Positions 39,701-54,900 of a stretch of 64,000 nucleotides of DNA are shown here, piece after piece. Made by a program: the position numbers and the translations under genes. Below the pieces are notes generated by a model. The model did not search any database. It saw only the letters and a list, made by a program, of their open reading frames with translations, and was not told where the DNA came from. Source of the DNA: Hymenopus coronatus. Lineage: Eukaryota; Arthropoda; Insecta; Mantodea; Hymenopodidae. Positions within the stretch are counted from its first letter, which is position 1. Each line of letters opens with the position of its first letter. The DNA is taken from NCBI GenBank assembly GCA_030762935.1, contig CM060883.1, forward strand, positions 97,848,001-97,912,000. The letters run 5' to 3'.

Positions 39701-42700
39701 AACTAGATAATGTGACCGCCCTTGGAATTCCTTAGTTAGACACTTGGCCTATTTAACTGGATAATGTGACAGCCCTTGGAATTCCTAAGTAAGACACTTG
39801 ACATATTTAACTGGATAATGTGACAGCCCTTGGAATTCCTTAGTTAGACACTTGACATATTTAACTGGATAATGTGACAGCCCTTGGAATTCCTTAGTTA
39901 GATACTTGACATATTATACTGGATAATGTGACAGCCCTTGGAATTCCATAGTTAGACACTTGACATCTTTAACTGGATAATGTGACAGCCTTTGGAATTC
40001 CATAGTTAGACACTTCACATATTTAACTGGATAATGTGACAGCCCTTGGAATTCCTTAGTTAGACACTTGACATATTTAACTGGATAATGTGACAGCCCT
40101 TGGAATTCCTTAGTAAGACACTTGACATATTTAACTGGATAATGTGACAGCCCTTGGAATTCCTTGGTTAGACACTTGACATATTTAACTGAATAATGTG
40201 ACAGCCCTTGGAATTCGTTAGCTGGACACTTGACATATTTAACTGGATAATGTGACAGCCCTTGGAATTCTTTAGTAAGACACTTGACATATTTAACTGG
40301 ATAATGTGACAGCCCTTGGAATACATTAGCTAGACACTTGACATATTTAACTGGACAATGTGACAGCCCTTGGAATTCCTTAGTAAAACACTTGACATAT
40401 TTAACTGGATAATGTTACAGTCCTTGGAATTTCTTAGTTAGACACTTGACATATTTAACTAGATAATGTGACAGCCCTTGGAATTCCTTAGCTAGACACT
40501 TGATATATTTAACTATATAATGTGATTGCCCTTCGAATTCCTTAGTTAGTCACTTGACATATTTAAGTAGATAATGTGACAGCCCTTGGAATTGCTTAGT
40601 TAGACACTTGACATATTTAACTGGATAATGTGACAGCCCTTGGAATTCGTTAGCTAGACACTTGACATATTTAACTGGATAAAGTTGCAGCCCTTGGAAT
40701 TCCTTAGTTGGACACTTGACATATTTAACTGGATTATGTGACAACCCTTGGAATTCATTGGTTTGACACTAGACATATTTAACTGGATAATGTGACTGCC
40801 CTTGGAATTCCTTAGTAAGACACTTGACATATTTAACTGGATTATGTGACAGCCCATGGAATCCTTAGTTATACACTTGACATATTTAACTAGATAATGA
40901 TACAGCCCTTGGAATTCCTTAGTTAGACACTTGACATATTTAACTAGATAATGTGACAGCCTTTGGAATTCCTTAGTTAGACACTTGACATATTTAACTG
41001 GATAATGTGACAGCCCTTTGAATTCCTTAGTTAGACACTTGACATATTTACCTGGATAATGTGACAGCCCTTGGAATTCCTTAGTTAGACACTTGACATA
41101 TTTAACTGGATAATGTGACAGCCCTTGATATTCCTTAGTTAGACACTTGACATATTTAACTGGATAATGTGACAGCCCTAGGAATTCCTTACTTAGACAC
41201 TTGACATATTTAACTAGATAATGTGATGCCCTTAGACTTCCTTAGTAAGACACTTGACATATTTAACTGGATAATGTGATAGCCCTTGGAATTCCTTAAT
41301 AAGACACTTGACATATTTACCTGGATAATGTGACAGCTCTTGGAATTCCATAGTTAGACACTTGACATATTTAACTAGATAATGTGACTGCCCTTGGAGT
41401 TCCTTAGTTAGACACTTGACATATCTAACTGGACAATGTGACATCCCTTGGAATTCCTTAGATAGACACTTGACATATTTACCTGGTTAATGTGACAACC
41501 CTTGTAATTCCTTAGTTAGACACTTGACTTATTTAACTAGATAATGTGACAGCCCTTGGAATTCCTGAGTTTGACACTTGACATATTTAACTAGACAATG
41601 TGACAGCCCTTGGAATTCCTTAGTTAGACACTTGACATATTTTCCTGGATAATGTGACAGCCCTTGGAATTCTTTAGTAAGACACTTGACATATTTAAAT
41701 GGATAATGTGACAGCCCTTGGAATTCATTAGCTAGACACCTGACATATTTAACTGGACAATGTGACAGCCCTTGGAATTCCTTAGTAAGACACTTGACAT
41801 ATGTAACTGGACTATGTGACAGCTCATGGAATTCCTTAGTTAGAGACTTACGTATTTAACTGGATAATGATACAGTCCTTGGAATTTCTTAGTTAGACAC
41901 TTGACATATTTAACTAGATAATGTGACAGCCCTTGGAATTCCTTAGCTAGACATTTGAAATATTTAACTATATAATGTGACTGCCCTTCGAATTCCTTAG
42001 TTAGTCACTTGACATATTTATCTAGATAATGTGACAGCCCTTGGAATTGCTTAGTTAGACACTTGATATATTTAACTGGATAATGTGACAGCCCTTGGAA
42101 TTCGTTAGCTAGACACTTGACATATTTAACTGGATAATGTGGCAGCCCTTGACATTCCTTAATTGGACACTTGACATATTTAACTGGATGATCTGACTGC
42201 CCTTGGAATTCCTTAGTAAGACACTTGACATATTTAACTGGATTATGTGACAGCCCATGGAATTCCTTAGTTATACACTTACATATTTAACTGGATAATG
42301 ATACAGTCCATGGAATTCCTTAGTTAGACACTTGACATATTTAACTATATAATGTGACGGCCCTTGGAATTCGTTATTTAGACACTTGACATATTTAACT
42401 AGATAATGTGACAGCCCTTGGAATTCCTTAGTTAGACACTTGACATATTTAGCTGGACAATGTGACAGCCCTTGGAATTCCTTAGTTAGACTCTTGACAT
42501 ATTTAACTGGATAATGTGACAGCCCTTGGAATTCATTTTTAACTGGATACTGTGGCAGCCGTTAGAATTCCTTAGTTGGACACTTGATATATTTAACTGG
42601 ACTAGTTGACAACCCTTGGAATTCATTGGTTTGACACTTGACATATTTAAATGGATAATGTGACAGCCCTTGGAATTCCTTAGTTAGACACTTGACATAT

Positions 42701-44902
42701 TTAACTGGATAATGTGACAGCCCTTGGAATTCCGTAGTAAGACACTTGACATATTTAACTGGATTATGTGACAGCCCATGGAATTCCTTAGTTAGACACT
42801 TACATATTTAACTGGAATATGATACAGTTCTTTGAATTTCTTAGTTAGACACTTGACATATTTAACTAGATAATGTGACATCCCTTGGAATTCCTTAGTT
42901 AGACAATTGACATATTTAACTGGATAATGTGACAGCCCTTGGAATTCCTTAGTTAGACACTTGGCATATTTAACTGGATAATGTGACAGCCCTTGGAATT
43001 CCTAAGTAAGACACTTGACATATTTAACTGGATAATGTGACAGCCCTTGGAATTCCTTAGTTAGACACATGACAAATTTAACTGGATAATGTGACAGCCC
43101 TTGGAATTCCTTAGTTAGATACTTGACATATTTAACTGGACAATGTGACAGCCTTTGGAATTTCTTAGTTAGACACTTGTCATATTTAACTAGATAATGT
43201 GACAGCCCTTAGAATTCATTAGTAAGACACTTGACATATTTAACAAGATAATGTGACAGCCTTTGGAATTCCATAGTTAGACACTTGACATATTTAACTG
43301 GATAATGTGACAGCCTTTGGAATTCCATAGTTAGACACTTCACATATTTAACTGGATAATGTGACAGCCCTTGGAAGTCCTTAGTTAGACACTTGACATA
43401 TTTAACTGGATAATGTGACAGCCCTTGGAATTCCTTAGTTAGACACTTGACATATTTACCTGGATAATGTGACAGCCCTTGGAATTCTTTAGTAAGACGC
43501 TTGACATATTTAACTGGATAATGTGACATATTTAACTGGATAATGTGACAGCCCTTGGAATTCCTCAGTAAGACACTTGACATATTTAACTGGATTATGT
43601 GACAGCCCATGGAATTCCTTAGTTAGACCCTTACATATTAACTGGATAATGATTCAGTCCTTGGAATTTCTTAGTTAGACACTTGACATATTTAACTAGA
43701 TAATGTGACAACCCTTGGAATTCCTTAGTTAGACACTTGACATATTTAACTATATAATGTGACTGCCCTTGGAATTCCTTAGTTAGACACTTGACATATT
43801 TAACTGGATAATGTGACAGCCCTTGGAATTCGTTAGCTAGACACATGACATATTTAACTGGATAATGTGGCAGCCTTTGGAATTCCTTAATTAGGCACTT
43901 GACATGTTTGACTGGATAAGGTGACAGCCCTTGGAATACCTTAGTTAGACACTTGACATATTTAACTGGATAATGTGACTGCCCTTGGTATTCCTTAGTA
44001 AGACACTTGACATATGAAACTGGATAATGTGGCAGCCCTTGAAATTCCTTAGGTAGACACTTGACATATTTACCTGGATAATGTGACAGCCCTTGGAATT
44101 CTTTAGTCAGACACTTGACATATTTAACTGGATAATGTGACAGCCCTTGGAATTCCTTAGTAAGACACTTGACATATTTAACTGGATTATGTGACAGCCC
44201 ATGGAATTCCTTAGTTAGACACTTACATATTTAACTGGAATATGATACAGTTCTTTGAATTTCTTAGTTAGACAATTGACATATTTAACTAGATAATGTG
44301 ACCGCCCTTGGAATTCCTTAGTTAGACACTTGGCCTATTTAACTGGATAATGTGACAGCCCTTGGAATTCCTAAGTAAGACACTTGACATATTTAACTGG
44401 ATAATGTGACAGCCCTTGGAATTCCTTAGTTAGACACTTGACATATTTAACTGGATAATGTGACAGCCCTTGGAATTCCTTAGTTAGATACTTGACATAT
44501 TATACTGGATAATGTGACAGCCCTTGGAATTCCATAGTTAGACACTTGACATCTTTAACTGGATAATGTGACAGCCTTTGGAATTCCATAGTTAGACACT
44601 TCACATATTTAACTGGATAATGTGACAGCCCTTGGAATTCCTTAGTTAGACACTTGACATATTTAACTGGATAATGTGACAGCCTTTGGAATTCCTTGTT
44701 TAGACACTTGACATATTTAACTGGATAATGTGACAGCCTTTCGAATTCCTTAGTTAGACTCTTGACATATTTAACTGGATAATGTGACAGCTCTTGTAAT
44801 TCCTTAGTTAGACACATGACATATTTAACTAGATATTGTGATAGCCCTTTAATTCCTTAGTTAGACACTTGGCATATTTAACTGGATAATGTGACAGCCC
44901 TT
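36729..44902. repeat. Satellite block with a 3.4-kb internal tandem duplication
   Basis: Bases 36729 to about 40090 match 41316 to about 44676 at an offset of 4,587, dropping to 4,586 after a one-base loss near 43637. Both halves follow the order of the 4,308-bp HOR but with one three-monomer block instead of two. Between them (about 40090-40860) lies a shortened piece of the recurrent 1.7-kb block. No gene is supported. Confidence 0.8.
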
Positions 44903-47900
44903 GGAATCCTTAGTTAGATACTTGACATATTTAACTAGATAATGTGGCAGCCCTTGGAATTCCTTAGTTTGACACTTGACATATTTAACTGGATAATGTG
45001 ACAGCCCTTGGAATTCTTATTTAGACACTTGACATATTTAACTAGATAATGTGGCAGCCCTTGGAATCCTTAGTAATACACTTGACATATTTAACTAGAT
45101 AATGTGACAGCCCTTGGAATTCCTTAGTTAGACACGACATATTTAACTGGATAATGTGACAGCCCTCGGAATTCCTTAGTTAGACACTTGACATATTTAA
45201 CTAGATAATGTCACAGCCCTTAGAATTCCTTTGTTAGACACTTGACATATTTAACTGGATAATGTGACAGCCCTTGGAATTCTTTAGTTAGACACTCGAA
45301 ATATTTAACTGGATAAAGTGACAGCCCTTGGAATTACTTAGTTAGACACTTGACATATTTAACTAGATAATGTGACAGCCCTTGGAATTCCTTAGTTAGA
45401 CACTTGACATATTTAACTGCTTAATGTGACAGCCCTTGGAATTCCTTAGTAAGACACTTGACATATTTAACTGGATAGTGTGACAGCCCTTGGAATTCCT
45501 TAGTTAGACACTTGACATATTTAACTGGATAATGTGACAGCCCTTGGAATTCCTTAGTAAGACACTTGACATATTTAACTGGATAATGTGACAGCCCTTG
45601 GAATTCCTTGGTTAGACACTTGACATATTTAACTGAATAATGTGACAGCCCTTGGAATTCGTTAGCTGGACACTTGACATATTTAACTGGATAATGTGGC
45701 AGGCCTTGGAATTCCTTAGTTAGACACTTGTCATATTTAACTGGATAATGTGACAGCCCTTGGAATTCTTTAGTAAGACACTTGACATATTTAACTGGAT
45801 AATGTGACAGCCCTTGGAATACATTAGCTAGACACTTGACATATTTAACTGGACAATGTGACAGCCCTTGGAATTCCTTAGTAAAACACTTGACATATTT
45901 AACTGGATAATGTTACAGTCCTTGGAATTTCTTAGTTAGACACTTGACATATTTAACTAGATAATGTGACAGCCCTTGGAATTCCTTAGCTAGACACTTG
46001 ATATATTTAACTATATAATGTGATTGCCCTTCGAATTCCTTAGTTAGTCACTTGACATATTTAAGTAGATAATGTGACAGCCCTTGGAATTGCTTAGTTA
46101 GACACTTGACATATTTAACTGGATAATGTGACAGCCCTTGGAATTCGTTAGCTAGACACTTGACATATTTAACTGGATAAAGTTGCAGCCCTTGGAATTC
46201 CTTAGTTGGACACTTGACATATTTAACTGGATTATGTGACAACCCTTGGAATTCATTGGTTTGACACTAGACATATTTAACTGGATAATGTGACTGCCCT
46301 TGGAATTCCTTAGTAAGACACTTGACATATTTAACTGGATTATGTGACAGCCCATGGAATTCCTTAGTTATACACTTACATATTTAACTGGATAATGATA
46401 CAGTCCATAGAATTTCTTAGTTAGACACTTGACATATTTAACTAGATAATGTGACAGCCCTTGGAATTCCTTAGTTAGACACTTGACATATTTAACTAGA
46501 TAATGTGACAGCCTTTGGAATTCCTTAGTTAGACACTGACATATTTAACTGGATAATGTGACAGCCCTTTGAATTCCTTAGTTAGACACTTGACATATTT
46601 AACTGGACAATGTGACAGCCCTTGGAATTCCTTAGTTAGACTCTTGACATATTTAACTGGATAATGTGACAACCCTTGGAATTCGTTTTTAACTGGATAA
46701 TGTGGCAGCCCTTGGAATTCCTTAGTTGGACACTTGACATATTTAACTGGATTAGGTGACAACCCTTGCAATTCATTGGTTTGACACTTGACATATTTAA
46801 CTGGATAATGTGACAGCCCTTGGAATTCCTTAGTAAGACACTTGACATATTTAACTGGATTATATGACAGCCCATGGAATCCCTTAGTTAGACACATATT
46901 TAACTGGAATATGAAACAGCCCTTGGAATTTCTTAGTTAGACACTTGACATATTTAAGTAGATAATGTGACAGCCCTTGGAATTCCTTAGTTAGATACTT
47001 GACATATTTAACTAGATAATGTGACAGCCCTTAGAATTCCTTACATAGACACTTGCCATATTTAACTAGATAATGATTCAGTCCTTGGAATTCCTTAGTT
47101 AGACTCTTGCCATATTTAACTAGATAATGTGACAACCCTTGGAATTCCTTAGTTAGACACTTGACATGTTTAAATAGACATTGTGACAGAACTTGGAATT
47201 CCTTAGTTAGACACTTGACATATTTAATTAGATAATGTGACAGCCCTTAAAATTCCTTAGTTAGACACTTCAAATATTTAACTGGATAATGTGACAGCCC
47301 TTGGAATTCCTTAGTTAGACATTTGACTTATCTAACTGGATAATATGAAAGCCCTAGGAATTCGTTAGTTAGACGCTTGACATATTTATCTAGAAAATGT
47401 GATGCCCTTAGACTTCCTTAGTAAGACACTTGACATATTTAACTGGATAATGTGATAGCCCTTGGAATTCCTTAGTAAGACACTTGACATATTTACCTGG
47501 ATAATGTGACAGCCCTTGAAATTCCATAGTTAGACACTTGACGTATTTAACTGGATAATGTGACATCACTTGGAGTTCCTTAGTTAGACACTTGACATAT
47601 TTAACTGCATAATGTGACAGCCCTTGGAATTCCTAAATTAGACACTTGACATATTTAACTAGACGATGTGACAACCCTTGGAATTCCTTACATAGACACT
47701 TGACATATTTAACTGGATAATGTGACAGCCCATGGAATTCCTTAGTTAGACACTTACATATTTAACTGCAATATGAAACAGCCCTTGGAATTTCTTAGTT
47801 AGACACTTGACATATTTAAGTAGATAATGTGACAGCCCTTGGAATTCCTTAGTTAGATACTTGACATATTTAACTAGATAATGTGACAGCCCTTGGAATT

Positions 47901-50900
47901 CCTTACATAGACACTTGCCATATTTAACTGGATAATGATTCAGTCCTTGGAATTCCTTAGTTAGACTCTTGCCATATTTAACTAGATAATGTGACAACCC
48001 TTGGAATTCCTTAGTTAGACACTTGACATGTTTAATTGGATATTGTGACAGAACTTGGAATTCCTTAGTTAGACACTTGACATATTTAATTAGATAATGT
48101 GACAGCCCTTGGAATTCCTTAGTTAGACACTTAACATATTTAACTGGATAATGTGACAGCCCTTGGAATTCCTTAGTTAGACACTTGACTTATTTAACTG
48201 GATAATGTGACAGCCCTAGGAATTCCTTAGTTAGACACTTGACATATTTAACTAGAAAATGTGATGCCCTTAGACTTCCTTAGTAAGACACTTGACATAT
48301 TTAACTGGATAATGTGATAGCCCTTGGAATTCCTTAGTAAGACACTTGACATATTTACCTGGATAATGTGACAGCCCTTGGAATTCCATAGTTAGACACT
48401 TGACATATATAACTGGATAATGTGACAGCCCTTGGAGTTCCTTAGTTAGACACTTGACATATTTAACTGGATAATGTGACAGCCCTTGGAATTCCTTAGT
48501 TAGACACTTGACATATTTAACTGGACAATGTGACAGCCCTTGGAATTCCTTATTTAGACACTTGACATATTTACCTGGATAATGTGACAGCCCTTGTAAT
48601 TCCTTAGTTAGACACTTGACATATTTAAAAAGATAATGTGACAGACCTTGGAATTCCTTAGATAGACACTTGACATTTTTAACTAGACAATGTGACAGCC
48701 CTTGGAATTCCTTAGTTAGACACTTGACATATTTAACTGGATAATGTGACAACCCTAGGAATTCCTTAGTTAGACACGTGACATATTTAACTGGATAATG
48801 TGACAGCCCTTGGAATTCAATAGCTAGACACTTGACATATTTAACTGGATAATGTGACAGCCCTTGGAATTCCTTAGTTAGACACTTGACATATTTAACT
48901 GGATTATGTGACAGCCCATGGAATTCCTTAGTTAGACACTTACATATTTAACTGGAATATGATACAGTTCTTTGAATTTCTTAGTTAGACAATAGACATA
49001 TTTAACTAGATAATGTGACAGCACTTGGAATTCCTTAGTTAGACACTTGACATATTTAACTGGATAATGTGACAGCCTTTGGAATTCCTTAGTTAGACAC
49101 TTGACATATTTAACTGGACAATGTGACAGCCCTTGGAATTCCTTAGTTAGGCACTCGACATATTTAACTGGATAATTTGACAGCCCTTGGAATTACTTAG
49201 TTAGACACTTGGCATATTTAAATAGATAATGTGACAGCCCTTGGAATTCCTTAGTTAGACACTTGGCCTATTTAACTGGATTATGTGACATCCCTTGGAA
49301 TTCATTGGTTTGACACTTGATATATTTAACTGGATAATGTGATTGCCCTTGGAATTCCTTAGTAAGACACTTGACATATTTAACTGGATTATGTGACAGC
49401 CCATGGAATTCCTTAGTTATACACTTTTATATTTAACTGGATAATGATACAGTCCATGGAATTTCTTAGTTAGACACTTGATATATTTAACTAGATAATG
49501 TGACAGCCCTTGGAATTCCTTAGTTAGACACTTGACATATTTAACTATATAATGTGACTGCCCTTGGAATTCCTTAGTTAGACACTTGACATATTTAACT
49601 AGATAATGTGACAGCCCTTGGAATTCCTTAGTTAGACACTTGACATATTTAACTGGATAATGTGACAGCCCTTGGAATTCCTTAGTTAGACTCTATACAT
49701 ATTTAACTGGATAATGTGACAGCCCCTGGAATTCATTTTTAACTGGATAATGTGGCAGCCCTTAGAATTCCTTAGTTGGACACTTGATATATTTAACTGG
49801 ACTAGTTGACAACCCTTGGAATTTTTTGGTTTGACACTTGACATATGGATGACTTGGATAATGTGACAGCCCTTGGAATTCCTTAGTTAGACACTTGACA
49901 TATTTAACTGGATAATGTGACAGCCCATGGAATTCCTTAGTTAGACACTTACATATTTAACTGGAATATGATACAGTTCTTTGAATTTCTTAGTTAGACA
50001 CTTGACATATTTAACTGGATAATGTGACAGCCCTTGGAATTCCTTAGTTAGACACTTGACATATTTAACTGGACAATGTGACAGCCCTTGGAATTCCTTA
50101 GTTAGACTCTCGACATATTTAACTGGATAATGTGTCAGCCCTTGGAATTACTTAGTTAGACACTTGACATATTTAACTAGATAATGTGACAGCCCTTGGA
50201 ATTCCTTAGTTAGACACTTGGCATATTTAACTGGATAATGTGACAGCCCTTGGAATTCCTAAGTAAGACACTTGACATATTTAACTGGATAATGTGACAG
50301 CCCTTGGAATTCCTTAGTTAGACACTTGACATATTTAACTGGATAATGTGACAGCCCTTGGAATTCCTTAGTAAGAAACTTGACATGTTTAACTGGATTA
50401 TGTGACAGCCCATGGAATTCCTTATTTAGACACTTACATATTTAACTGGAATATGATACAGTTCTTTGAATTTCTTAGATAGACACTTGACATATTTAAC
50501 TAGATAATTAGACAGCCCTTGGAATTCCTTAGTTAGACACTTGACATATTTAACTGGACAATGTGACAGCCCTTGGAATTCCTTAGTTAGACTCTTGACA
50601 TATTTAACTGGATAATGTGACAGCCCTTGGAATTCGTTTTTAACTGGATAATGTGGCCGCCCTTGGAATTCCTTAGTTGGACACTTGACATATTTAACTG
50701 GATTATGTGACAGCCCATGGAATTCCTTATTTAGACACTTGATAGATTTAACTGGATAATGTGACAGCCCTTGGAATTCCTTAGTAAGACACTTGACATA
50801 TTTAACTGGATTATGTGACAGCCCATGGAATTCCTTAGTTAGACACTTACATATTTAACTGGAATATGAAACAGCCCTTGGAATTTCTTAGTTAGTCACT

Positions 50901-51947
50901 TGACATATTTAAGTAGATAATGTGACAGCCCTTGGAATTCCTTAGTTAGATACTTGATATATTTAACTAGATAATGTGACAGCCCTTGGAATTCCTTACA
51001 TAGACACTTGCCATATTTAACTGGATATTGATTCAGTCCTTGGAATTCCTTAGTTAGACTCTTGCCATATTTAACTAGATAATGTGACAACCCTTGGAAT
51101 TCCTTAGTTAGACACTTGACATGTTTAATTGGACATTGTGACAGAACTTGGAATTCCTTAGTTAGACACTTGACATATTTAACTAGATAATGTGACAGCC
51201 CTTGGAATTCCTTAGTTAGACACTTGACATATTTAACTGGACAATGTGACAGCCCTTGGAATTCCTTAGTTAGACACTTGACATATTTAATTAGATAATG
51301 TGACAGCCCTTGGAATTCCTTAGTTAGACACTTGACATATTTAACTGGATAATGTGACAGCCCTTGGAATTCCTTAGTTAGACACTTGACATATTTAACT
51401 GGACAATGTGACAGCCCTTGGAATTTCTTAGTTAGACTCTTGACATATTTAACTGGATAATGTGACAGCCCTTGGAATTCGTTTTTAACTGGATAATGTG
51501 GCAGCCCTTGGAATCCCTTAGTTGGACACTTGACATATTTAACTGGATTAGGTGACAACCCTTGGAATACATTGGTTTGATACTTGACATATTTAACTGG
51601 ATAATGTGACAGCCCTTGGAATTCCTTAGTTAGACACTTGACATATTTAACTGGATAATGTGACAGCCCTTGGAATTCCTTAATTAGACACTTGACATAT
51701 TTAACTGGACAATGTGACTGCCCTTGGAATTCCTTAGTTAGACACTTGACATATTTACCTGGATAATGTGACAGCCCTTGTAATTCCTTAGTTAGACACT
51801 TGACATATTTAAATAGATAATGTGACAGACCTTGGAATTCCTTAGTTAGACACTTGACATTTGTAACTAGACAATGTGAGCGCCCTTGGAATTCCTTAGT
51901 TAGACACTTGAAATATTTAACTGGATAATGTGACAGCCCTTGGAATT
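44903..51947. repeat. Satellite block duplicated from or to 13.5-20.3 kb
   Basis: The monomer order matches the left mosaic block (see 12758-20342), including rare variants. Shared variants are TTTTATATTTAAC at 17820/49423, CATATGGATGACTTGG at 18237/49841 and GTGAGCGCCC at 20271/51876. Substitutions are spread throughout, so the copy is older than the HOR copies. This block carries the longest open frame of the window on the minus strand. Confidence 0.85.
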
Positions 51948-54900
51948 CCTTAGTTAGACACTTGACATATTTAACTGGACAATGTGACAGCCTTTGGAAT
52001 TCCTTAGTTAGACACTTGACATATTTACCTGGATAATGTGACAGCCCTTGTAATTCCTTAGTCAGACACTTGACATATTTAAATAGATAATGTGACAGCC
52101 CTTGGAATTCCTTAGTTAGACACTTGACATATTTAACTAGATAATGTGACAGCCCTTGGAATTCCTTAGTTAGACACTTGACATATTTAACTGGATAATG
52201 TGACAAACCTAGGAATTCCTTAGTTAGACACGTGACATATTTAACTGGATAATGTGACAGCCCTTGGAATTCAATAGCTAGACACTTGACATATTTAACT
52301 GGATAATGTGACAGCCCTTGGAATTCCTTAGTTAGACACTTGACATATTTAACTGGATTATGTGACAGCCCATGGAATTCCTTAGTTAGACACCTACATA
52401 TTTAACTGGAATATGATACAGTTCTTTGAATTTCTTAGTTAGACAATTGACATATTTAACTAGATAATGTGACAGCCCTTGGAATTCCTTAGTTAGACAC
52501 TTGACATATTTAACTGGATAATGTGACAGACTTTGGAATTCCTTAGTTAGACACTTGACATATTTAACTGGACAATGTGACAGCCCTTGGAATTCCTTAG
52601 TTAGACACTCGACATATTTAACTGGATAATGTGACAGCCCTTGGAATTACTTAGTTAGACACTTGACATATTTAACTAGATAATGTGACAGCCCTTGGAA
52701 TTCCTTAGTTAGACACTTGGCCTAAATAACTGGATAATGTGACAGCCCTTGGAATTACTAAGTAAGACACTTGACTTATTTAACTGGATAATGTGACAGC
52801 CCTAGGAATTCCTTAGTTAGACACTTGACATATTTAACTGGATAATGTGACAGCCCTTGGAATTCCTTAGTTAGATACTTGACATATTTAACTGGATAAT
52901 GTGACAGCCCTTGGAATTCCATAGTTAGACACTTGACATCTTTAACTGGATAATGTGACAGCCTTTGGAATTCCATAGTTAGACACTTCACATATTTAAC
53001 TGGATAATGTGACAGCCCTTGGAATTCCTTAGTTAGACACTTGACATATTTAACTGGATAATGTGACAGCCTTTGGAATTCCTTAGTTAGACACTTGTCA
53101 TATTTAACTGGATAATGTGACAGCCTTTGGAATTCCTTAGTTAGACTCTTGACATGTTTAACTGGATAATGTGACAGCTCTTGTAACTCCTTAGTTAGAC
53201 ACATGACATATTTAACTAGATATTGTGATAGCCCTTTAATTCCTTAGTTAGACACTTGGCATATTTAACTGGATAATGTGACAGCCCTTGGAATCCTTAG
53301 TTAAATACTTGACATATTTAACTAGATAATGTGGCAGCCCTTGGAATTCCTTAGTTTGAAACTTGACATATTTAACTGGATAATGTGACAGCCCTTGGAA
53401 TTCTTATTTAGACACTTGACATATTTAACTAGATAATGTGGCAGCCCTTGGAATCCTTAGTAAGACACTTGACATATTTAACTAGATAATGTGACAGCCC
53501 TTGGAATTCCTTAGTTAGACACGACATATTTAACTGGATAATGTGACAGCTCTCGGAATTCCTTAGTTAGACACTTGACATATTTAACTAGATAATGTGA
53601 CAGCCCTTAGAATTCCTTTGTTAGACACTTGACATATTTAACTGGATAATGTGACAGCCCTTGGAATTCTTTAGTTAGATACTCGAAATATTTAACTGGA
53701 TAAAGTGACAGCCCTTGGAATTACTTAGTTAGACACTTGACATATTTAACTAGATAATGTGACAGCCCTTGGAATTCCTTAGTTAGACACTTTACATATT
53801 TAACTGCTTAATGTGACAGCCCTTGGAATTTCTTAGTAAGACACTTGACATATTTAACTGGATAGTGTGACAGCCCTTGGAATTCCTTAGTTAGACACTT
53901 GACATATTTAACTGGATAATGTGACAGCCCTTGGAATTCCTTAGTAAGACACTTGACATATTTAACTGGATAATGTGACAGCCCTTGGAATTCCTTGGTT
54001 AGACACTTGACATATTTAACTGGATAATGTGACAGCCCTTGGAATTCGTTAGCTGGACACTTGACATATTTAACTGGATAATGTGGCAGGCCTTGGAATT
54101 CCTTAGTTAGACACTTGTCATATTTCACTGGATAATGTGACAGCCCTTGGAATTCTTTAGTAAGACACTTGACATATTTAACTGGATAATGTGACAGCCC
54201 TTGGAATACATTAGCTAGACACTTGACATATTTAACTGGACAATGCGACAGCCCTTGGAATTCCTTAGTAAAACACTTGACATATTTAACTGGATAATGA
54301 TACAGTCCTTGGAATTTCTTAGTTAGACACTTGACATATTTAACTAGATAATGTTAAAACCCCTTGAATTCCTTAGCTAGACACTTGACATATTTAACTA
54401 TATAATGTGACTGCCCTTGGAATTCCTTAGTTAGTCACTTGACATTTTTAAGTAGATAATTTGACAGCCCTTGGAATTCCTTAGTTAGACACGACATATT
54501 TAACTGGATAATGTGACAGCTCTCGGAATTGCTTAGTTAGACACTTGACATATTTAACTATATAATGTGACAGCCCTTGGAATTCGTTAGCTAGACTCTT
54601 GACATATTTAACTGGATAAAGTTGCAGCCCTTGGAATTCCTTAGTTGGACACTTGACATATTTAACTGGATTATGTGACAACCCTTGGAATTCATTGGTT
54701 TGACACTTGACATATTTAACTGGATAATATGACTGCCCTTGGAATTCCTTAGTAAGACACTTGACATATTTAACTGGATAATGATACAGTCCATGGAATT
54801 TCTAAGTTAGACACTTGACATATTTAACTAGATAATGTGACAGCCCTTCTAATTCCTTAGTTAGACACTTGACATATTTAACTAGATAATGTGACAGCCT

